In this document: positions 7,304 to 15,004 of the stretch, piece after piece
Numbering within the stretch: position 1 is the stretch's first letter
How the letters are laid out: every line of letters starts with the position of its first letter
NCBI RefSeq assembly: GCF_004217145.1
Contig: NZ_SHKR01000017.1
Coordinates: 124,001 to 188,000 of the forward strand
Source: Kribbella rubisoli
Lineage (GTDB): Bacteria > Actinomycetota > Actinomycetes > Propionibacteriales > Kribbellaceae
DNA length: 64,000 bases
Direction of reading: 5' to 3'
The notes under the pieces: generated by a model
What the model saw: the letters and a program-made list of their open reading frames with translations, nothing else
The model's database searches: none
Told to the model about the DNA's origin: nothing
Position numbers and translations under genes: made by a program

Positions 7304-7963
7304 TCAGAACAGCCGGAGTACGTCGGATTCCATGCCGCGGAGCGCGTCGTAGTCGACGGTGACGCATTCGAGGCCTCGGTCGGTGGCCAGGAACTGGGCC
7401 TGGGGCTTGATGAGCTGGGCGGCGAAGATGCCGCGGACCGGAGCCAGCAACGGGTCGCGGTTGAGGAGTTCGACGTACCGGGTCAGTTGCTCGACGCCGT
7501 CGATCTCGCCGCGGCGTTTGATCTCGACGGCGACGTGCTTGCCGTCGGCGTCGCGGCACAGCAGGTCGACCGGGCCGATCGCGGTCGGGTACTCGCGGCG
7601 TACCAGCGTCCAGCCCTCGCCGAAGGTCTGGACGTGCTCGGCGAGCAGTTCCTGCAGGTGCGCCTCGACGCCGTCCTTGATCAGGCCGGGGTCGGTCCCG
7701 AGCTCGTACGACGTGTCACTGTGCACCTCCTCGAGCGTGATCCGGAGCTCCTCACCAGCTTTGTTGGTGACGCTCCAGACCCCCTCTTCCTCGGTCAGCT
7801 TGCACGGCGGCGACATCCAGTTCAGCGGTTTGTACGACCCGCCGTCGGCGTGGATCAGCACGGATCCGTCCGCCTTCACCATCAGCAGCCGCGGCGCCAT
7901 CGGCAGATGAGCCGTCAGCCGCCCCGAGTAGTCGACAGAACAAGTAGCAATCACCAAGCGCAC
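7304..7963 (-). CDS. nucS: Mismatch-specific endonuclease NucS/EndoMS
   Basis: A 219-residue NucS, the key nuclease of the MutS/MutL-independent mismatch repair of actinobacteria. It cuts both strands at mismatches and is recruited by the sliding clamp. The N-terminal dimer/DNA-binding domain starts MRLVIATCSVDYSGRL. The RecB-like nuclease core has GPVDLLCRDADGKHVAVEIK, with Asp133, Glu147 and Lys149 as catalytic residues, then GVEQLTRYVELLNRDP. The C-terminus ends in VLRLF, the position of the clamp-contacting tail. I chose the GTG codon because the family begins exactly there; a longer frame adds 17 unconserved residues. TACGGT lies 8 nt upstream, consistent with a leaderless message. Confidence 0.95.
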   Translation of the reverse strand: MRLVIATCSVDYSGRLTAHLPMAPRLLMVKADGSVLIHADGGSYKPLNWMSPPCKLTEEEGVWSVTNKAGEELRITLEEVHSDTSYELGTDPGLIKDGVEAHLQELLAEHVQTFGEGWTLVRREYPTAIGPVDLLCRDADGKHVAVEIKRRGEIDGVEQLTRYVELLNRDPLLAPVRGIFAAQLIKPQAQFLATDRGLECVTVDYDALRGMESDVLRLF

Positions 7964-7971
7964 GAGAAAGC

Positions 7972-7977
7972 ACCGTA
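7972..7977 (-). promoter_or_regulatory. -10 box of nucS (leaderless candidate)
   Basis: TACGGT on the minus strand matches TANNNT and is separated from the nucS GTG by 8 nt, which puts the transcription start at or next to the start codon. No ribosome-binding sequence is seen, as expected for a leaderless transcript. Confidence 0.45.
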
Positions 7978-8012
7978 GTGCACTGGCCGTCCCGAGTGGG
8001 AGGGTGGTGAGC

Positions 8013-8336
8013 ATGATGCCGAAGGTGAGCGATCAGGCAGTCGCGGCGTACGACGCTGTGGCCGCCGAACTGGAGTCGGCCGGGGTGGTCCGGGGCAGCA
8101 TGTTCGGTATGCCCTGTCTCAAGGTCGGCAAGAAGGTCCTCGCGGGGATGTTCGGCGACGCCATGACCTTCAAACTGCCGCCGGAACCGCGCGAGAAGGC
8201 GCTCGCGCTGCCCGGCGCCGAGCCGTTCGACCCCGGGATGGGCCGGCCGATGAAGGAGTGGGTCGTGATCCCGCTGGCGCAGTCGGAGGCCTGGCCGGAG
8301 TACGCCGCCGAGGCATTGGAGTACGTCGGCCGATGA
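8013..8336 (+). CDS. TfoX N-terminal-like domain protein
   Basis: A 107-residue single-domain protein of the TfoX_N type. It shows VAAELESAGVVRGSMFGMPCLKVGKKVLAGMF, the RSMFGM-like signature of the family, and then a MTFKLPPEPREKAL segment. In gamma-proteobacteria TfoX controls competence; in actinobacteria such short proteins are common and of unknown role. The start is the ATG 9 nt after a GGGAGG site; ATG 3 nt later and GTG 9 nt earlier are alternatives. It is the first gene of a run of three with 4-bp overlaps (methyltransferase and Nudix hydrolase follow), and is divergent from nucS. Confidence 0.75.
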   Translation: MMPKVSDQAVAAYDAVAAELESAGVVRGSMFGMPCLKVGKKVLAGMFGDAMTFKLPPEPREKALALPGAEPFDPGMGRPMKEWVVIPLAQSEAWPEYAAEALEYVGR

Positions 8337-9214
8337 ATCTCATGTGTCCGGCGCGGATCCTGCTGCTGCCCGGTGATGTCCAGGAAGCGGCGGTCGGCGA
8401 GCGGGTCGCCCAGGTGTACGCCGGAACGTTCGAGGCGGCCGCGGGATCGCGCCTGGCGGAGCGCCTCGGCGTACGGCTGACCGTCGTACCGGAGCTGACC
8501 CAGCGGCCGGACGAGGAGCTGCAGTCGATCGCGGACCTGCATCGCGGCGAGACGGTCGTCGTGCTCGGCGTGGATCTCGGCCTCAAGCTTCCGGCGACGG
8601 TCGAGCACAACGGCGACGGGTGGACGCGGGTCGCGACCGACAACGAGGTGACGTTGTCGGCGTACGAGCAGGCGGCGGAGAAGTTCCGGGCCTCGATCCC
8701 GACGGAGCCCAACAACACGCTGATCGATCTGCTCGCCGAGCTGATCCAGCCCGGTGGGCGGGTGCTGGAGATCGGCAGCGGGACCGGACGCGATGCGCTC
8801 GAGCTGGAACGCCGCGGTTTCGTCGTACGCCGGACCGACGCGACGCAGGCGTTCGTCGACATGATCCGGGCCGACGGGTACGCCGTCGACCGGTTGAACG
8901 CGCTCACCGACGACTTCGGCGGACCGTACGAGGCGGTGTTCGCGGACGCCGTCTTCCTGCACTTCGACCGGCCCGACCTGGCTCAGGTCCTGAAGAAGGC
9001 GGCGCGATCGGCCCCGGTACTGGCGTTCTCGACGCGTGAAGGCAAAGGCGAGGAGTGGTCCGATCGCAACCTGGATCTGCCGCGGCATTTCGTCCACTGG
9101 CAGGAGGATGCGCTGCGTGAGCTGCTGACGAGCACCGGCTGGCAGGTGCAGCGGTTGGAACGCGGCGAGGGCAAGCTCGGGGTGTGGTTCCACGTGCTGG
9201 CGACGCGCGCATGA
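8333..9214 (+). CDS. Degenerate histidine-phosphatase-like domain fused to SAM methyltransferase
   Basis: 293 residues in two parts. Residues 105-293 form a class I SAM-dependent methyltransferase with a clear motif I, VLEIGSGTGRD (144-154), and later VFADAVFLHF. Residues 1-100 look like a histidine phosphatase (phosphoglycerate mutase) remnant. CPARILLLPGDVQEA sits where ARILLVRHGE is expected, and DLHRGETVVVLGVDLGLKL where LHRGETVLVVSHGG is expected, so both catalytic His motifs are gone. The start overlaps the TfoX-like stop as ATGA. The methyl acceptor is unknown. The phosphatase relationship is my own pattern reading and needs a profile search; the methyltransferase call is firm. Confidence 0.75.
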   Translation: MNLMCPARILLLPGDVQEAAVGERVAQVYAGTFEAAAGSRLAERLGVRLTVVPELTQRPDEELQSIADLHRGETVVVLGVDLGLKLPATVEHNGDGWTRVATDNEVTLSAYEQAAEKFRASIPTEPNNTLIDLLAELIQPGGRVLEIGSGTGRDALELERRGFVVRRTDATQAFVDMIRADGYAVDRLNALTDDFGGPYEAVFADAVFLHFDRPDLAQVLKKAARSAPVLAFSTREGKGEEWSDRNLDLPRHFVHWQEDALRELLTSTGWQVQRLERGEGKLGVWFHVLATRA

Positions 9215-9666
9215 TCCGGGCCGGCGTCGTACTGCTCACCGACGACGGGATCGCCGCGATCGAGCGCGTGCGGGACGGGATGACGTACTACGTTCTGCCC
9301 GGCGGCCAGGTCGAAGACGGCGAGAGCCCGGCCGAGACCGCGCGGCGCGAGATCTACGAGGAGCTCGGGCTGCTGGTCAAGATCCGCAGCGTCGTCGCGG
9401 TCGTGCACTTCGGCGACAGTACGCAGCACTACTTCTGCGCGGACGTGATCGGCGGCGAGTTCGGCACCGGCGACGGCCCGGAGATGACGAGCCCGGCCGA
9501 ATCCGAGCGGGGGAGCTACCGCGCTGTCTGGCTGTCGCTGCCCGAGCTCGCCGGACGGGACCTGCGGCCGCGGCCGATCGCGACGGCACTCCTGGCCGCG
9601 CCCGATCCACTCTGGTTGCTGGACGGCTGGATGGAGACTCCGGTCGTGTACGACGAGAACGTGTGA
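9211..9666 (+). CDS. Nudix hydrolase
   Basis: A 151-residue Nudix protein with a perfect box GGQVEDGESPAETARREIYE followed by ELGLL, the Mg-binding helix that hydrolyses nucleoside-diphosphate-X substrates. It ends in a WLLDGWMETPVVYDENV tail. It overlaps the methyltransferase stop by 4 bp (ATGA) and closes the three-gene unit. Whether it is a housecleaning enzyme or works with the methyltransferase cannot be read from the sequence. Confidence 0.92.
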   Translation: MIRAGVVLLTDDGIAAIERVRDGMTYYVLPGGQVEDGESPAETARREIYEELGLLVKIRSVVAVVHFGDSTQHYFCADVIGGEFGTGDGPEMTSPAESERGSYRAVWLSLPELAGRDLRPRPIATALLAAPDPLWLLDGWMETPVVYDENV

Positions 9667-9730
9667 GCTTGGCCTCGCCGGTGATGCAACTCATGGGCGG
9701 ACCACTATCCGGACTGGCATAGTGCAGAGC

Positions 9731-11509
9731 ATGGCTCGCGAATTGACGACGGTGGGTGTGGTGGGTCTCGGCACGATGGGCGCCGGGATCGCCGAGGTGT
9801 TCGCGCGCAACGGCCTGACGGTGGTCGGCGTCGAGCGTGACGACGAGGCCGCCGAGCGCGGCCGCGGCCACATCCAGCACTCGACCGACCGGGCCGTGAA
9901 GCGCGGCAAGCTGTCCGTCGAGGACCAGCAGGCACTGTTCGACCGGGTCACGTTCGCCACCTCGATGGAGGCGCTGGCCGACTGCGACCTGGTGATCGAG
10001 GCTGTCGTCGAGCGGCTCGAGCTGAAGCGCGAGATCTTCGCGGCGCTGGACAAGATCGTCGGCGAGGACGCGATCCTCGCGACCAACACCTCCTCGTTGT
10101 CGGTCACCGAGATCTCCGTCGCCACCCAGCGCCCCCGCCGCGTCGTCGGCATGCACTTCTTCAACCCGGCGCCGGTGCAGGAGTTCGTCGAGGTGATCAA
10201 GACCGTCGTCACCGAGCCGGACGTGGTCGACGACGTACAGGCGCTGGCTCGCCGCCTCGACAAGGTGCCGGTGGTCGCGGCCGACCGGGCCGGCTTCATC
10301 GCCAACGCGCTGCTGTTCGGTTACCTGAACCACGCGGTCTCCATGGTCGAGTCCCGCTACGCCACGCGTGAGGACGTCGACGCGGCGATGCGGCTCGGCT
10401 GCGGGTACCCGATGGGTCCGCTGGCGCTGCTCGACCTGATCGGGCTCGACACGGCGTACGAGATCCTCGACACGATGTACAAGCAGGGCCGCAACCGGCT
10501 GCACGCGCCGGCGCCGATCCTCAAGCAGATGGTCACCGCCGGACTGCTCGGCCGGAAGACCGGGCGCGGCTTCTACACCTACGAGGGCCCGGACTCGCCG
10601 GTCGTGGTCGACGACGAGAGCACCCCTTCGGTTTCGGCCGACGGGCCGGCGGTCCGCCCGATCAAGCAGGTCGGCGTGGTCGGGTCCGGCACGATGGCGG
10701 TCGGCATCGTCGAGGTCTGCGCCAAGGCCGGGTACGACGTCCTCTATGTTGCCCGCGGCACCGAAAAGGTCGACCGGGTCCGCGCGACGCTGGAACGCTC
10801 GCTGGAGAAGGGCGTCCAGCGCGGCAAGCTGTCCTCCGACGAGCGTGACGCCGCGCTGCGCCGGGTGACCGGTACGGCGAAGCTCGACGATCTGGCCACG
10901 GTCGACCTGGTGGTCGAGGCCGTGGTCGAGGAGCTCAGCGTCAAGCAGGCGCTGTTCGAGACGTTCGACGAGATCTGCAAGCCGGGCGCGATCCTGGCGA
11001 CCACGACCTCGTCGCTGCCGGTGATCGACCTCGCGATGGCGACCAAGCGGCCGTCCGACGTGGTCGGCCTGCACTTCTTCAACCCGGCGCCGGTGATGCA
11101 GCTGGTCGAGGTCGTCAGCACGGTCAGCACCGCGCACGAGGTCGCCGACACGGTGGCCGCCGTAGCTGTTGCCGCCGGCAAGCACCCGGTCCGCTGCGGC
11201 GACCGCGCCGGCTTCATCGTCAACGCGCTGCTGTTCCCGTACCTGAACGACGCGGTCCGGATGCTCGAGGCCCACTACGCCGGCGTCGACGACATCGACG
11301 CCGCGATGAAGCTCGGCTGCCGCCTCCCGATGGGCCCGTTCGCGCTCCTCGACGTGGTCGGCCTCGACGTCGCGCTCGCGATCCAGCGCACCTTGTACCT
11401 CGAGTTCCGCGAGCCCGGCTTCGCTCCGGCCCCGCTGCTCGAGCACCTCGTCACCGCCGGCTACCTCGGCCGCAAGACCGGCCGAGGCTTCCGCGACTAC
11501 GCCAGCTGA
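9731..11509 (+). CDS. 3-hydroxyacyl-CoA dehydrogenase, tandem-duplicated
   Basis: 592 residues made of two complete 3-hydroxyacyl-CoA dehydrogenase units in tandem, each with an NAD-binding Rossmann domain and a helical C-terminal domain. The first has GLGTMGAG and MHFFNPAPVQEFVEVI; the second, from about residue 310, has GSGTMAVG and LHFFNPAPVMQLVEVV. Each ends in a GRKTGRGFY/R-type segment. The catalytic His (HFFNP) is kept in both, so both may be active. Family members oxidise 3-hydroxybutyryl- or longer 3-hydroxyacyl-CoA. The second Rossmann loop has Ala instead of the third Gly. It stands as a single gene; ATG is chosen over an in-frame GTG three codons before it. Confidence 0.93.
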   Translation: MARELTTVGVVGLGTMGAGIAEVFARNGLTVVGVERDDEAAERGRGHIQHSTDRAVKRGKLSVEDQQALFDRVTFATSMEALADCDLVIEAVVERLELKREIFAALDKIVGEDAILATNTSSLSVTEISVATQRPRRVVGMHFFNPAPVQEFVEVIKTVVTEPDVVDDVQALARRLDKVPVVAADRAGFIANALLFGYLNHAVSMVESRYATREDVDAAMRLGCGYPMGPLALLDLIGLDTAYEILDTMYKQGRNRLHAPAPILKQMVTAGLLGRKTGRGFYTYEGPDSPVVVDDESTPSVSADGPAVRPIKQVGVVGSGTMAVGIVEVCAKAGYDVLYVARGTEKVDRVRATLERSLEKGVQRGKLSSDERDAALRRVTGTAKLDDLATVDLVVEAVVEELSVKQALFETFDEICKPGAILATTTSSLPVIDLAMATKRPSDVVGLHFFNPAPVMQLVEVVSTVSTAHEVADTVAAVAVAAGKHPVRCGDRAGFIVNALLFPYLNDAVRMLEAHYAGVDDIDAAMKLGCRLPMGPFALLDVVGLDVALAIQRTLYLEFREPGFAPAPLLEHLVTAGYLGRKTGRGFRDYAS

Positions 11510-11512
11510 CTG

Positions 11513-11547
11513 TTACGGCTCGGTTTACGGATCGGTTTACGGCTCGG
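11513..11547 (-). repeat. Three 12-bp tandem copies containing in-frame stop codons
   Basis: Read on the minus strand, GAGCCGTAAACC, GATCCGTAAACC and GAGCCGTAA follow one another, so the PhyH-like gene ends at the first TAA and meets two further in-frame TAA codons at 12-nt steps. The array fills the short gap between the two convergent genes. Confidence 0.6.
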
Positions 11548-12319
11548 CCTGGGCGTAGTCGCCGCAGGGGCCGCCGCCGATCGCCTCGGGGAGAACTGTT
11601 TCGCGGCGGTCGAGCTTGACGAGCGGGTTGTAGAAGGCGGCGATCTCGACGCTGTCCTCGGGGATGTAGTGGAAGATCAGCGAACGGCGGAAGCGGTCGT
11701 CGGTGCCGTTCGGGCGTGACCCGTGCACGACGCTGCCGTGGAAGAACAGGACGTCGCCGGCCTTCATCTTCGTCTGCACCTTGCTGAGCCCGTCCGGGAT
11801 CGGGACCTCGACGCTGGTGAAAGACTCGGTCAGGTCGGTGGGCTCGGGGCAGACCAGCTCGGTCTTGTGTGACCCCGGCACGACGGCGAGCCCGCCGTTG
11901 TCCGCGTCCACGTCGTCGATCGCGATCCACGCGGCCAGACAGGTCTCCGGATCGGCGCGCAGGAACGTGTTGTCCTGGTGCAGCGCCTGCCCGCGAGCAC
12001 CCGGCGGCTTGAAGTAGAACATCGACTGGGCGGCGAGCGCCGGACCGATGAGCGCCTGCACGACATCGACGATCCGGCTGTCCAGCATCAACTCGAGCGA
12101 GAGCCGCCCGGCCTCCAGGTCGGCACGCCGGTGCGGGTGCACGAACCGCGGGTACTTCGCCAGCGGGTCGCCCTCGGGTACGCCGTCGTCGATCGCGAGC
12201 GAATGATCGACGGCGACCTGCTCCATGAACACGGTCTTGATCCGCTCGACCTCAGCGGAATCCAGCAACTGGGGGACCTGGACGATGCCGTCCCGCTGGT
12301 AGATGTCAGCGACGGTCAT
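11537..12319 (-). CDS. Phytanoyl-CoA dioxygenase (PhyH) family Fe(II)/2-oxoglutarate oxygenase
   Basis: A 260-residue double-stranded beta-helix oxygenase. The iron triad is visible as HQD (in GQALHQDNTFL) and the distal His in FHGSVVHGSRPNGT; the 2-oxoglutarate Arg follows (RFRRSLIFHYIP). Other landmarks are AAWIAIDDVDADNGGLAVVPGSHK. The family hydroxylates small metabolites, CoA esters or ectoine; the substrate here is unknown. A GGGAGG ribosome site precedes the ATG. It is divergent from an AraC regulator, an arrangement repeated by a second PhyH/AraC pair 17 kb away. Confidence 0.88.
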   Translation of the reverse strand: MTVADIYQRDGIVQVPQLLDSAEVERIKTVFMEQVAVDHSLAIDDGVPEGDPLAKYPRFVHPHRRADLEAGRLSLELMLDSRIVDVVQALIGPALAAQSMFYFKPPGARGQALHQDNTFLRADPETCLAAWIAIDDVDADNGGLAVVPGSHKTELVCPEPTDLTESFTSVEVPIPDGLSKVQTKMKAGDVLFFHGSVVHGSRPNGTDDRFRRSLIFHYIPEDSVEIAAFYNPLVKLDRRETVLPEAIGGGPCGDYAQAEP

Positions 12320-12325
12320 GGGGCC

Positions 12326-12388
12326 TCCCGGCCTGGACTGAGGAGCGGAGGGAGCGAAGCGACCGGAGCGACGAGGGAAGGCCGGGAG
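12326..12388. repeat. Inverted repeat in the PhyH leader
   Basis: CTCCCGGCCT (12326-12335) and AGGCCGGGAG (12379-12388) are perfect 10-bp arms around a GA-rich 43-nt segment with internal GGAGCGA repeats. It lies in the 5' leader of the PhyH gene and includes its ribosome site in one arm, so folding could affect translation. No riboswitch class is recognised. Confidence 0.4.
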
Positions 12389-12473
12389 TTACAGCCCCAT
12401 GACCCGCCGCGCCGGAGGCGTGGCATTAGCACTGTCATATCTCAAGGATCTGTCGGAGCCGCTGGGCGGGCGA

Positions 12474-12479
12474 TAGCCT
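12474..12479 (+). promoter_or_regulatory. -10 box of the AraC gene (leaderless candidate)
   Basis: TAGCCT matches TANNNT and ends 8 nt before the chosen GTG start of the AraC regulator. No ribosome-binding site is visible. Confidence 0.35.
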
Positions 12480-12487
12480 ATCTAGCT

Positions 12488-13285
12488 GTGAACATTCGAG
12501 ATCCTGCTGACTCGCCGATCCCGCTGGTCCGCCGGCTGGCGACCGGTGAGTTCGACGAAGGCCCTGACTACGCGACGTACCGGCGGCGCGGGACGACGGA
12601 CTGGCTGCTGGTGCAGACACTCGACGGCCAGGGACGATTCGGTCATGTTCGCGCCGAGCCGGGCAGCGTCACACTGGTCCGTCCTGCCACCCTCCACGAC
12701 TACGCCACGGTCGGCGATCGCTGGCATTTCCTGTACGCGCATGTGAACCCGAAGCCCGACTGGCTCCCGCTCCTCGACTGGCCGGAGGTTGCTCCCGGCA
12801 TCGTTCAGCTCCATCCGGCCGGCCCTACCTTCGAGCGGATCGCCGATCATCTGCGCGACGCCGTACGGCATCAACGCAGCGTGCTCCCGCAGGCCGAGCA
12901 GCTGAGCGCCAACTCGCTGGAGGCCGCGCTGCTGTGGTGCGACACCCAGAACCCGAAGGCCGTCCAGATCGACGACCGGCTGCTCCGCGCGATCGAGCTC
13001 ATCGACCAGGACCTGACCGCCAACCTCGACATCCCGCGGCTCGCGCGAGCGGTCAACCTGTCGGTCTCGCGCTTCGCCCACCTGTTCCGCGACCAGCTCG
13101 GCGTCGGCCCGCAACAGTTCGTCGAACGCCGCCGGCTCGACGCCGCGGCCAGGCTCCTGGAGCTGACCAGCCGCCCGGTCGCCTCGATCGCCGCGCAGGT
13201 CGGCTACGCGGACCCGCTCTACTTCTCGACACGCTTCCGTCTACACACCGGATCAAGCCCCACCGCCTACCGCAAGAGGTCTTAG
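12488..13285 (+). CDS. AraC-family transcriptional regulator
   Basis: 265 residues. An N-terminal cupin-like sensing domain (to about residue 150, including GSVTLVRPATLHDY) is followed by a linker and a C-terminal double helix-turn-helix (ANLDIPRLARAVNLSVSRFAHLFRDQ, ASIAAQVGYADPLYFSTRFR). It ends in the typical GSSPTAYRKRS. It lacks sugar-binding hallmarks that would identify a ligand. The start is a GTG without ribosome site, with a -10 box 8 nt upstream. It is divergent from the PhyH oxygenase, its most likely target. The frame is open far upstream, but that part is compositionally a shadow. Confidence 0.88.
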   Translation: MNIRDPADSPIPLVRRLATGEFDEGPDYATYRRRGTTDWLLVQTLDGQGRFGHVRAEPGSVTLVRPATLHDYATVGDRWHFLYAHVNPKPDWLPLLDWPEVAPGIVQLHPAGPTFERIADHLRDAVRHQRSVLPQAEQLSANSLEAALLWCDTQNPKAVQIDDRLLRAIELIDQDLTANLDIPRLARAVNLSVSRFAHLFRDQLGVGPQQFVERRRLDAAARLLELTSRPVASIAAQVGYADPLYFSTRFRLHTGSSPTAYRKRS

Positions 13286-13288
13286 GCT
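13283..13288 (+). promoter_or_regulatory. -10 box overlapping the AraC stop codon
   Basis: TAGGCT contains the TAG stop codon of the AraC gene as its first three bases and lies exactly 7 nt before the ATG of the following lipoprotein gene. It fits a leaderless promoter for the ABC importer operon. Confidence 0.5.
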
Positions 13289-13295
13289 TCTCGCC

Positions 13296-14156
13296 ATGAG
13301 AACGCGTGCAGTGGTGGTGGGCGTGGCGGTTCTGGCTGCCGTGGGGCTCGGGGCGTGTGCGCCGGAGGACAACAACTCGTCCGGCTCGTCGACACCGTCC
13401 GGGGCGGATGCCTGTGCGAAGGACAAGCTGGCGGTGAAGACTGCCGGCACGCTGACGGTCGGCACCGACAAGCCGGCGTACGAGCCGTGGTTCAGCGACA
13501 ACAACCCGAGCAACGGCAAGGGGTACGAGTCGGCCGTCACCTATGCGGTGGCGAAGAAGCTCGGGTTCGAGCAGGCCGACGTGAAGTGGCTGACGGTGCA
13601 GTTCAACACCGCGTTCGCACCCGGCACGAAGAAGTTCGACCTGGATGTGAACCAGGTGTCGATCTCGGAGGACCGACGCAAGGCCGTCGACTTCTCGTCC
13701 GGGTACTACGACGTCCGGCAGACCGTGATCACGACCGCGGGCAGCAAGATCGCGAACGCGAAGTCGGTCGCCGAGCTGGTTGATGCGAAGCTCGGGGCCC
13801 AGGTCGGTACGACGAGTTACACCGCGCTGCGCGACCAGGTGAAGCCGAAGCAGACGCCGGCCGTGTTCGACACCAACGATCTGGCCGTGCAGGCGCTGAA
13901 GAACAAGCAGATCGACGGCATCGTGGTGGACCTGCCGACCGCGTTCTACATGACCGGCGCGCAGCTCGACAACGGCAAGATCGTCGGGCAGTTGCCGTCG
14001 ACCGGGACCACCGAACAGTTCGGGTTCGTGCTCGAGAAGGGCTCGAAGCTCACCGGCTGCATCACCCAGGCGGTCGACGCGCTCAAGGCCGACGGCACCC
14101 TGGCGAACCTGCAGAAGCAGTACCTGACCGAGTCTGGCGCTCCCGAGCTCTCGTGA
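13296..14156 (+). CDS. Polar amino-acid ABC transporter, substrate-binding lipoprotein
   Basis: 286 residues. A signal peptide with lipobox GLGAC (Cys21) is followed by a Ser/Gly linker and a family-3 periplasmic-binding-protein fold (GTLTVGTDKPAYEPWF, NQVSISEDRRKAVDFSSGYYDVRQ, GAQVGTTSY, DGIVVDLPTAFYM). The SSGYYDVRQ strand is the usual ligand-contact region for polar amino acids such as glutamate or glutamine. It is the first gene of a three-gene importer; the permease gene overlaps its end by 4 bp. The exact amino acid cannot be read out. Confidence 0.92.
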   Translation: MRTRAVVVGVAVLAAVGLGACAPEDNNSSGSSTPSGADACAKDKLAVKTAGTLTVGTDKPAYEPWFSDNNPSNGKGYESAVTYAVAKKLGFEQADVKWLTVQFNTAFAPGTKKFDLDVNQVSISEDRRKAVDFSSGYYDVRQTVITTAGSKIANAKSVAELVDAKLGAQVGTTSYTALRDQVKPKQTPAVFDTNDLAVQALKNKQIDGIVVDLPTAFYMTGAQLDNGKIVGQLPSTGTTEQFGFVLEKGSKLTGCITQAVDALKADGTLANLQKQYLTESGAPELS

Positions 14157-15004
14157 GCACCTGGACACCATCGGAGTTGCAGCGCGAGCGGATCGCGTAC
14201 CGGCGCGCCCGGGCCCGGCGATCGACGCTGATCGCGGTGGTCAGCTCGGTGGTCCTGATAGCTCTGGTTGCCGTCGGCATCGGTTCGACGCCGGGCTGGC
14301 CGCGGGTCCGGGCAACGTTCTTCGACTTCCACCGCGGGTGGGAGGCGCTGCCGATCGTTGCCCAGGGCCTCTGGTTGAACATCCGGGTGATGCTGATCTG
14401 CGCTGTGCTCATCGTGATCTTCGGTATGACGCTGGCGATCATGCGCACCTTGCGCGGCCCGATCTTCTTCCCGTTGCGCGTGTTCGCGGCCGCCTACACG
14501 GACGTGTTCCGCGGCCTCCCTTTGCTGCTGGTGATCTTCCTGCTCGGCTTCGGCGTACCGGCATTGCAGTTGCGTGGCCTGCCGAACCAGGCGGTGATCT
14601 GGGGCGGGGCGGCACTCGTGCTGACCTACTCGTCGTATGTCGCCGAGGTGTTCCGCGCCGGCATCGAATCAGTGCATCCGTCGCAGCGGGCGGCGGCGCG
14701 CTCGCTCGGGCTGACGTATCGCCAGACGCTGCGCTTCGTCGTACTCCCGCAGGCCGTACGCCGGGTGCTGCCGCCGTTGCTGAACGACTTCGTCAGCCTC
14801 CAGAAGGACTCCGGTCTGATCGCCGTCCTAGGTGTGATCGACGCGATCCGCGCCGCACAGCTGGAGACGGCCGAGGACTTCAACTTCACGCCGTACGTCG
14901 TGGCCGGCCTGCTGTTCGTCGCGCTGACGATCCCGCTGACCCGCCTGACCGATTACGTCGCCCGCCGCCAAGGTTGGTACGGCGGGGGAGGTGGTCCGGT
15001 GTGA
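14153..15004 (+). CDS. Amino-acid ABC transporter permease
   Basis: 283-residue HisM/GlnP-type permease. A cytosolic N-terminal stretch is followed by a first transmembrane helix (STLIAVVSSVVLIALVAVGI) and a five-helix core. The ATPase-contacting EAA loop reads HPSQRAAARSLGLTYRQTLR, followed by VVLPQAVRRVLPPLLNDF. The GTG start overlaps the binding-protein stop as GTGA, and its own end overlaps the ATPase gene in the same way, so the three products are translationally coupled. Confidence 0.93.
   Translation: MSTWTPSELQRERIAYRRARARRSTLIAVVSSVVLIALVAVGIGSTPGWPRVRATFFDFHRGWEALPIVAQGLWLNIRVMLICAVLIVIFGMTLAIMRTLRGPIFFPLRVFAAAYTDVFRGLPLLLVIFLLGFGVPALQLRGLPNQAVIWGGAALVLTYSSYVAEVFRAGIESVHPSQRAAARSLGLTYRQTLRFVVLPQAVRRVLPPLLNDFVSLQKDSGLIAVLGVIDAIRAAQLETAEDFNFTPYVVAGLLFVALTIPLTRLTDYVARRQGWYGGGGGPV

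Noticed and set aside
9377..11446. A 689-codon minus-strand frame opposite the 3-hydroxyacyl-CoA dehydrogenase.
   Set aside because: It only mirrors a duplicated gene; its internal repetition comes from the tandem dehydrogenase halves.
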